Origin: Allorhizobium paknamense
GTDB taxonomy: Bacteria > Pseudomonadota > Alphaproteobacteria > Rhizobiales > Rhizobiaceae
DNA length: 64,000 bases
Assembly (NCBI RefSeq): GCF_030815125.1
Contig: NZ_JAUSWH010000015.1
Span: 1-64,000, forward strand
Direction of reading: 5' to 3'
A program made the translations under genes and the position numbers. The stretch's first letter is position 1; each line of letters starts with the position of its first letter. Below are positions 61,125-64,000 of the stretch, piece by piece. The notes under the pieces are model-generated. The model was not told where the DNA came from. It saw nothing but the letters and a program-made list of their open reading frames with translations, and did no database searches.

Positions 61125-61909
61125 TCGACCGCGAGCACAAGCTATCCGTCGTGCGCCAGGCGAAGCTTCTCGGCTTCAGCCGTGGAAGCGTCTATTATCT
61201 ACCGCGTCCAGTGTCCGATGGCGATCTGGCCTTGATGCGGCGGATCGACGAACTGCATCTCGACTACCCCTTTGCCGGAAGTCGGATGTTGCAAGGGCTC
61301 TTGAGGGGAGAAGGGTTGGAGGTCGGGCGATTGCACGTCGCCACGCTGATGAAGAAGATGGGCATCGAGGCGATCTACCGCCGCCCGAACACCTCCAAAC
61401 CAGCGCCAGGGCACAAGATTTATCCCTACCTCCTGCGCAAGCTGGCGGTCACCCGACCCAACCAGGTCTGGGCAATGGACATCAGTTATATTCCGATGGC
61501 GCGGGGCTTCGTTTACCTCTGCGCCGTTGTCGACTGGTTCAGCCGGAAGGTCCTGTCGTGGCGGCTGTCGATCACGATGGAAGCGGCCTTCTGCATCGAA
61601 GCGGTCGAGGAGGCGCTCGCCCGCTATGGCAAGCCGGAAATCTTCAACACGGATCAGGGCTCGCAGTTTACCTCGGTGGACTTCACGGCGGTGCTGAAGA
61701 AAGCTGAGATCGCCATCTCGACGGATGGCAAGGGTGCATGGCGCGACAACGTCTTCGTCGAGCGGCTCTGGCGGTCGATCAAATACGAGGAGGTCTACCT
61801 CCACGCCTACAAGACGGTGTCTGAGGCCCGCGTCGGCATCGGCCGCTATCTGAGCTTTTACAACACCCGACGCCCACATTCATCCCTTGACCGGCAGACG
61901 CCGGATTAG
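61121..61909 (+). CDS. IS3-family transposase OrfB, truncated by TAG (262 aa)
   Basis: An rve integrase core with the DDE residues D120 ('WAMDISYIPM'), D178 ('NTDQGSQFTS') and E214 ('NVFVERLWRSIKYEEVY'), and the C-terminal 'FYNTRRPHSSLDRQTPD'. The frame stops at TAG 61907-61909 and would otherwise read on AYFNALAPMMMAA to TAA 61949-61951, the usual family ending, so a CAG to TAG change is likely. Loss of 14 residues beyond the catalytic core may not abolish activity. Confidence 0.9.
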   Translation: MIDREHKLSVVRQAKLLGFSRGSVYYLPRPVSDGDLALMRRIDELHLDYPFAGSRMLQGLLRGEGLEVGRLHVATLMKKMGIEAIYRRPNTSKPAPGHKIYPYLLRKLAVTRPNQVWAMDISYIPMARGFVYLCAVVDWFSRKVLSWRLSITMEAAFCIEAVEEALARYGKPEIFNTDQGSQFTSVDFTAVLKKAEIAISTDGKGAWRDNVFVERLWRSIKYEEVYLHAYKTVSEARVGIGRYLSFYNTRRPHSSLDRQTPD

Positions 61910-62147
61910 GCCTACTTCAACGCGCTGGCACCAATGATGATGGCGGCATAATCGAGGCGGAAATCCACTTAGCAAAACGCCCGAAACTGTTCAGACAAAC
62001 CGAGCCACCTCTCTTGCGCCTTCAACCTTTATGGAGAGCTGGGTTATGAAGTGGTACTGGTGGCCTGCTGCCGGTTTCTTGGACACCGAGTTAAGGTGTT
62101 TCCAATGAAACTGGAGCACTGATGCCGAATGAGCAGTTAATGTGCGC

Positions 62148-62357
62148 TCAGCGCAATTTGCAGGTATTCAAACCCAACAAGGTGTAGGCGGGGCAAAAGC
62201 GAATGACAGCAGTCAAAATCATGACGACACCGACGGCCGGTACAACGAATTGCCAGTTGCCCCAGGACGCCAGCCATGGGGTTACGAACGGCAGAGCCAC
62301 CAGGCACAGACCTAGAATGACACGGACCGCGCGATCCACCGAACCAACATTTTTCAT
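62148..62357 (-). CDS. DUF2892/YgaP-like small membrane protein (69 aa)
   Basis: Two membrane helices after 'MKNVGSVDRAVRVILGLCLV', ending in 'RFCPAYTLLGLNTCKLR', the DUF2892 pattern in which 'CP.Y.L.G..TC' carries two cysteines. In YgaP the same membrane domain is fused to a rhodanese. It lies beside an ArsR-family persulfide-type sensor, fitting sulfane-sulfur handling. The 238 bases from 61910 to 62147 hold the IS right end and no gene. Confidence 0.85.
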   Translation of the reverse strand: MKNVGSVDRAVRVILGLCLVALPFVTPWLASWGNWQFVVPAVGVVMILTAVIRFCPAYTLLGLNTCKLR

Positions 62358-62453
62358 TTTATCCTCCCCAACAGGTTTCCAAATTTGATGACATCATTCG
62401 ACTGACACGTCTGCGATTCCACGGCCCTAGCGAGGCTGGCGCGAGTTCACGCC

Positions 62454-62885
62454 TCAATCGGCCTTTTCCAGCCGTGCCCAACGCGCCATCTCGCCGACAA
62501 AGCCTTCCGGGGCACCCGGCCTTTCTCCCGCAGGCAAAGTCCGAGCCTCGATTCGGGGAGAAGTTTGGTTGTCCCCGACATTGCAAAACACCCGCATCAG
62601 CATCTCCATAACGGCTGCAACGCGATCATCGGCGATCGAGTAGTAGATTTGCCGCGATTCTCGCCGCGTCTGCACAACGCCGGCCTGACGCAGTTCACCA
62701 AGCTGCTGCGATAGCGCCGGCTGCTTGAAATCCAGGTCTCCCTGGATCTCACCGACGGACCTCTCCTTCTGCGCGATATGGCAGAGCAGCATCAGGCGGC
62801 TGGGCGTACTAAACAAGCGCATGAAGTCTGCAGCCTCGGCTGCCTTTTCCTGCATTGCTCCAAGTGAGGATTGGACGCCAATCAT
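62454..62885 (-). CDS. ArsR-family regulator, BigR/SqrR-like persulfide sensor (143 aa)
   Basis: A winged HTH ('ADFMRLFSTPSRLMLLCHIAQKERSVGEIQGDLDFKQPALSQQLGELRQAGVVQTRRESRQIYYSI') with two cysteines, C35 and C101 ('RVFCNVG'), at the positions used by BigR/SqrR/YgaV to form a persulfide-induced tetrasulfide bond. It would repress the adjacent peroxiredoxin and metallo-hydrolase genes until sulfide accumulates. The C-terminus is longer than usual by about 35 residues. It overlaps the upstream peroxiredoxin gene by ATGA. Confidence 0.87.
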   Translation of the reverse strand: MIGVQSSLGAMQEKAAEAADFMRLFSTPSRLMLLCHIAQKERSVGEIQGDLDFKQPALSQQLGELRQAGVVQTRRESRQIYYSIADDRVAAVMEMLMRVFCNVGDNQTSPRIEARTLPAGERPGAPEGFVGEMARWARLEKAD

Positions 62886-63532
62886 GCGCGGCGCTCCCGG
62901 TAATACCAGGACTGACCTTCAGCCATCTGCTCCGCATCCTGCATCGAAGAAGCCGCTGGCTCGACGAGCGCATCGCCGGGATGCCAGCCTTCCGGCGTCA
63001 GGGCACATTCACGTTGCGATGTCTGCAGCGCTTCCACCAGCCGCAAAAGCTCTTCGACCGACCTCCCCACGTTCATCGGATACCAGACGATCGCTCGGAT
63101 AATACCTTCAGGGTCGATCACAAAAGTGGCACGAACCGTACCGCTGTTTTCAGAGGAAGCATCCAGCATCCCGTAAGCCTTCGCGATAACCATCGCTGAA
63201 TCCTCGATCAATGGAAAGCCGACCCGGACACCGAAGCTGCGCTCGATATCGCGCAGCCATGCGACGTGAGAGTAGAGGCTGTCGACGGACAGGCCGAGAA
63301 GATCACAGTTCAGCTTCGCAAATTGAGGGTGCGCCTTGGCCAGCGCGATGAACTCGCTCGTGCAGACTGACGTGAAGTCCGCGGGATGTGAGAAGAACAT
63401 CACCCACCGACCGCGATAATCGGACAGAGATACCTCTCCGCTTGTCGAGCGCGCCGAGAAGCCAGGGGCCTTGTCATTCAGGCGAAGCGCAACGGCTGCC
63501 TTAGCGGTGTCCACAGTCGTCATATCCATCAT
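62882..63532 (-). CDS. 1-Cys-type peroxiredoxin, second copy (216 aa)
   Basis: Peroxidatic C57 in 'SHPADFTSVCTSEF', with the same Prx6-like landmarks as the copy at 44285 ('YSHVAWLRDIERSFG', 'IVWYPMNVGRSVEELLRLVEALQTS'). It lacks the Ala/Thr/Pro-rich N-terminal extension. It is cotranslated with the ArsR-family gene and divergent from the metallo-hydrolase at 63654. Confidence 0.9.
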   Translation of the reverse strand: MMDMTTVDTAKAAVALRLNDKAPGFSARSTSGEVSLSDYRGRWVMFFSHPADFTSVCTSEFIALAKAHPQFAKLNCDLLGLSVDSLYSHVAWLRDIERSFGVRVGFPLIEDSAMVIAKAYGMLDASSENSGTVRATFVIDPEGIIRAIVWYPMNVGRSVEELLRLVEALQTSQRECALTPEGWHPGDALVEPAASSMQDAEQMAEGQSWYYRERRA

Positions 63533-63591
63533 TAGTCCTCATCGTTCCGGGAACACACTGCCTATACCCGGACCTCAGTTTCATAGCCATC

Positions 63592-63630
63592 AAAATACAT
63601 ACTTGCATTGTTAGTGTAAATATGTATTTT
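63592..63630. promoter_or_regulatory. 39-bp dyad, candidate BigR-like operator
   Basis: AAAATACATA (63592-63601) and TATGTATTTT (63621-63630) are perfect 10-bp inverted arms with a 19-base spacer that itself holds a weaker dyad (TTGCA and TGTAA). It lies between the divergent peroxiredoxin/ArsR and metallo-hydrolase genes, 24 bases before the latter's ATG, and is AT-rich like known BigR sites. Confidence 0.62.
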
Positions 63631-63653
63631 CAGATTATTGATAGGAGGCAATT

Positions 63654-64000
63654 ATGGCTCACACCAATCTCGACCCCCATCTCTCGCACGCGGCAGACAT
63701 CGTCCGCAGCGCGCTGGGCAACGCAGCGCTACGCCCCGTTGTGCGGTCATTCTTTGACCCTGCAACCTTCACAATCAGCCATGTGGTAAGGGATCCATCA
63801 TCTCATGCATGCGCCATTATCGACAGCGTCCTCGACTACGACCCGGCCTCCGGGAGAACGATGAACGCTTCCGCGCAGGCGCTGATTGATTACATAAAAT
63901 CTGAAAGTCTCGAAGTGCAGTGGCTTCTTGAGACCCATGCGCATGCCGACCATCTGTCGGCTGCGCCCTTCCTGCAAAAGGAAATCGGCGGTCAGCTCGC
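63654..64000 (+). CDS. Persulfide dioxygenase-like metallo-hydrolase (5' part only)
   Basis: ATG 63654 has AGGAGG at spacing 6. The frame is open to the window end (115 residues) and contains 'SFFDPATFTISHVVRDPSSHACAIIDSVLDYDPASGRT' and the metal site 'ETHAHADHLSAAPFL'. It is close to the protein at 45135 but has an N-terminal extension of about 25 residues. The rest of the gene is outside the window. Confidence 0.88.
   Translation, partial: MAHTNLDPHLSHAADIVRSALGNAALRPVVRSFFDPATFTISHVVRDPSSHACAIIDSVLDYDPASGRTMNASAQALIDYIKSESLEVQWLLETHAHADHLSAAPFLQKEIGGQL

Larger units (their letters stand above)
60761..61971 (+). mobile_element. IS3-family insertion sequence (two-ORF type)
   Basis: The element is delimited approximately by the imperfect inverted repeats TAAGTGGGATTTCCGCC (60761-60777) and GGCGGAAATCCACTTA (61956-61971), which differ by one base in a G run. 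True tips may extend further outwards; the right side continues to a TGTCTGAACAG-like end (complement, near 62004), which I cannot pair clearly on the left. orfA and orfB overlap by ATGA. No obvious target-site duplication was found. The orfB frame has an early TAG. Confidence 0.8.

Noticed and set aside
62010..62147. Second IS remnant downstream of the IS3 element
   Set aside because: A short inverted repeat (GGACACC with GGTGTTTCC, near 62080) looks IS-like, but there is too little sequence to identify an element.
1..64000. CRISPR array, tRNA or rRNA genes
   Set aside because: I read both strands for regularly spaced repeats and for conserved RNA sequences and saw none. A covariance-model scan could still reveal a small RNA.

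Overview
The window looks like a GC-rich alphaproteobacterial replicon, most likely from the Rhizobiales, and probably a plasmid or an integrative element rather than core chromosome. The reasons are the left-hand gene set (DUF736, an ArdC-type protein, a ParB-like protein, a giant methylase/helicase, DUF1419, DUF3991/Toprim), which recurs on rhizobial plasmids, together with a defence island and an IS3-family element. No rRNA, tRNA or CRISPR array was seen.

Layout. 1-14.5 kb: plasmid-type accessory block, almost all on the minus strand, with long GC-rich spacers and one secreted orphan protein (6409-7002). 14.8-20.6 kb: defence island with an AbiEi/AbiEii toxin-antitoxin pair and then a tightly overlapping four-gene cassette (unknown 190-aa protein, QueC-like PP-loop protein, HTH+ImmA/IrrE protease, PIN-domain protein). 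That cassette is the best candidate for an undescribed system. 20.8-26.9 kb: DevBCA-type exporter, secreted EF-hand protein and a two-component system. 26.9-33.5 kb: thiol-disulfide genes (thioredoxin, DsbA, TlpA fused to an Lgt-like membrane domain, DsbD) with an L,D-transpeptidase, divergent from a PmrA/QseB-type two-component system. 33.4-40.1 kb: atypical cbb3-like oxidase operon (CcoN, CcoO, a triheme cytochrome c, a TsdA-like diheme cytochrome, a copper P-type ATPase). 40.2-43.2 kb: broken 5'-nucleotidase, second L,D-transpeptidase and DsbG. 43.2-51.6 kb: OxyR-like regulator, peroxiredoxin and sulfide/persulfide genes (metallo-hydrolase, sulfite exporter, SQR), then a TDT/SLAC1 transporter. 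51.6-59.2 kb: complete bd oxidase set (cydX, cydB, cydA, cydC, cydD) with a ferritin-like protein and an NsrR-like Rrf2 regulator. 59.4-64 kb: cytoplasmic chemoreceptor, IS3 element and a second ArsR/peroxiredoxin/metallo-hydrolase sulfur module cut by the window end.

How it fits together. From about 27 kb rightwards the genes suggest respiration and envelope thiol homeostasis under sulfide, copper or low-oxygen stress: two high-affinity oxidases, SQR, persulfide dioxygenase-like enzymes, sulfite export, peroxiredoxins and Dsb proteins. Three exact copies of CTTAAG-N5-CTTAAG, the box form known for PmrA/QseB-type regulators, lie before dsbD/the regulator pair, the cbb3-like operon and the second L,D-transpeptidase-dsbG operon, so the local two-component system may control all three. 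FNR-like boxes lie before cydA and between cydD and the Rrf2 gene.

Several genes between 40 and 51 kb carry single-base lesions (an in-frame TAG and three one-base indels). They could be true decay or sequence errors; the sequence alone cannot tell. All functions are inferred by reading motifs, with no database search.
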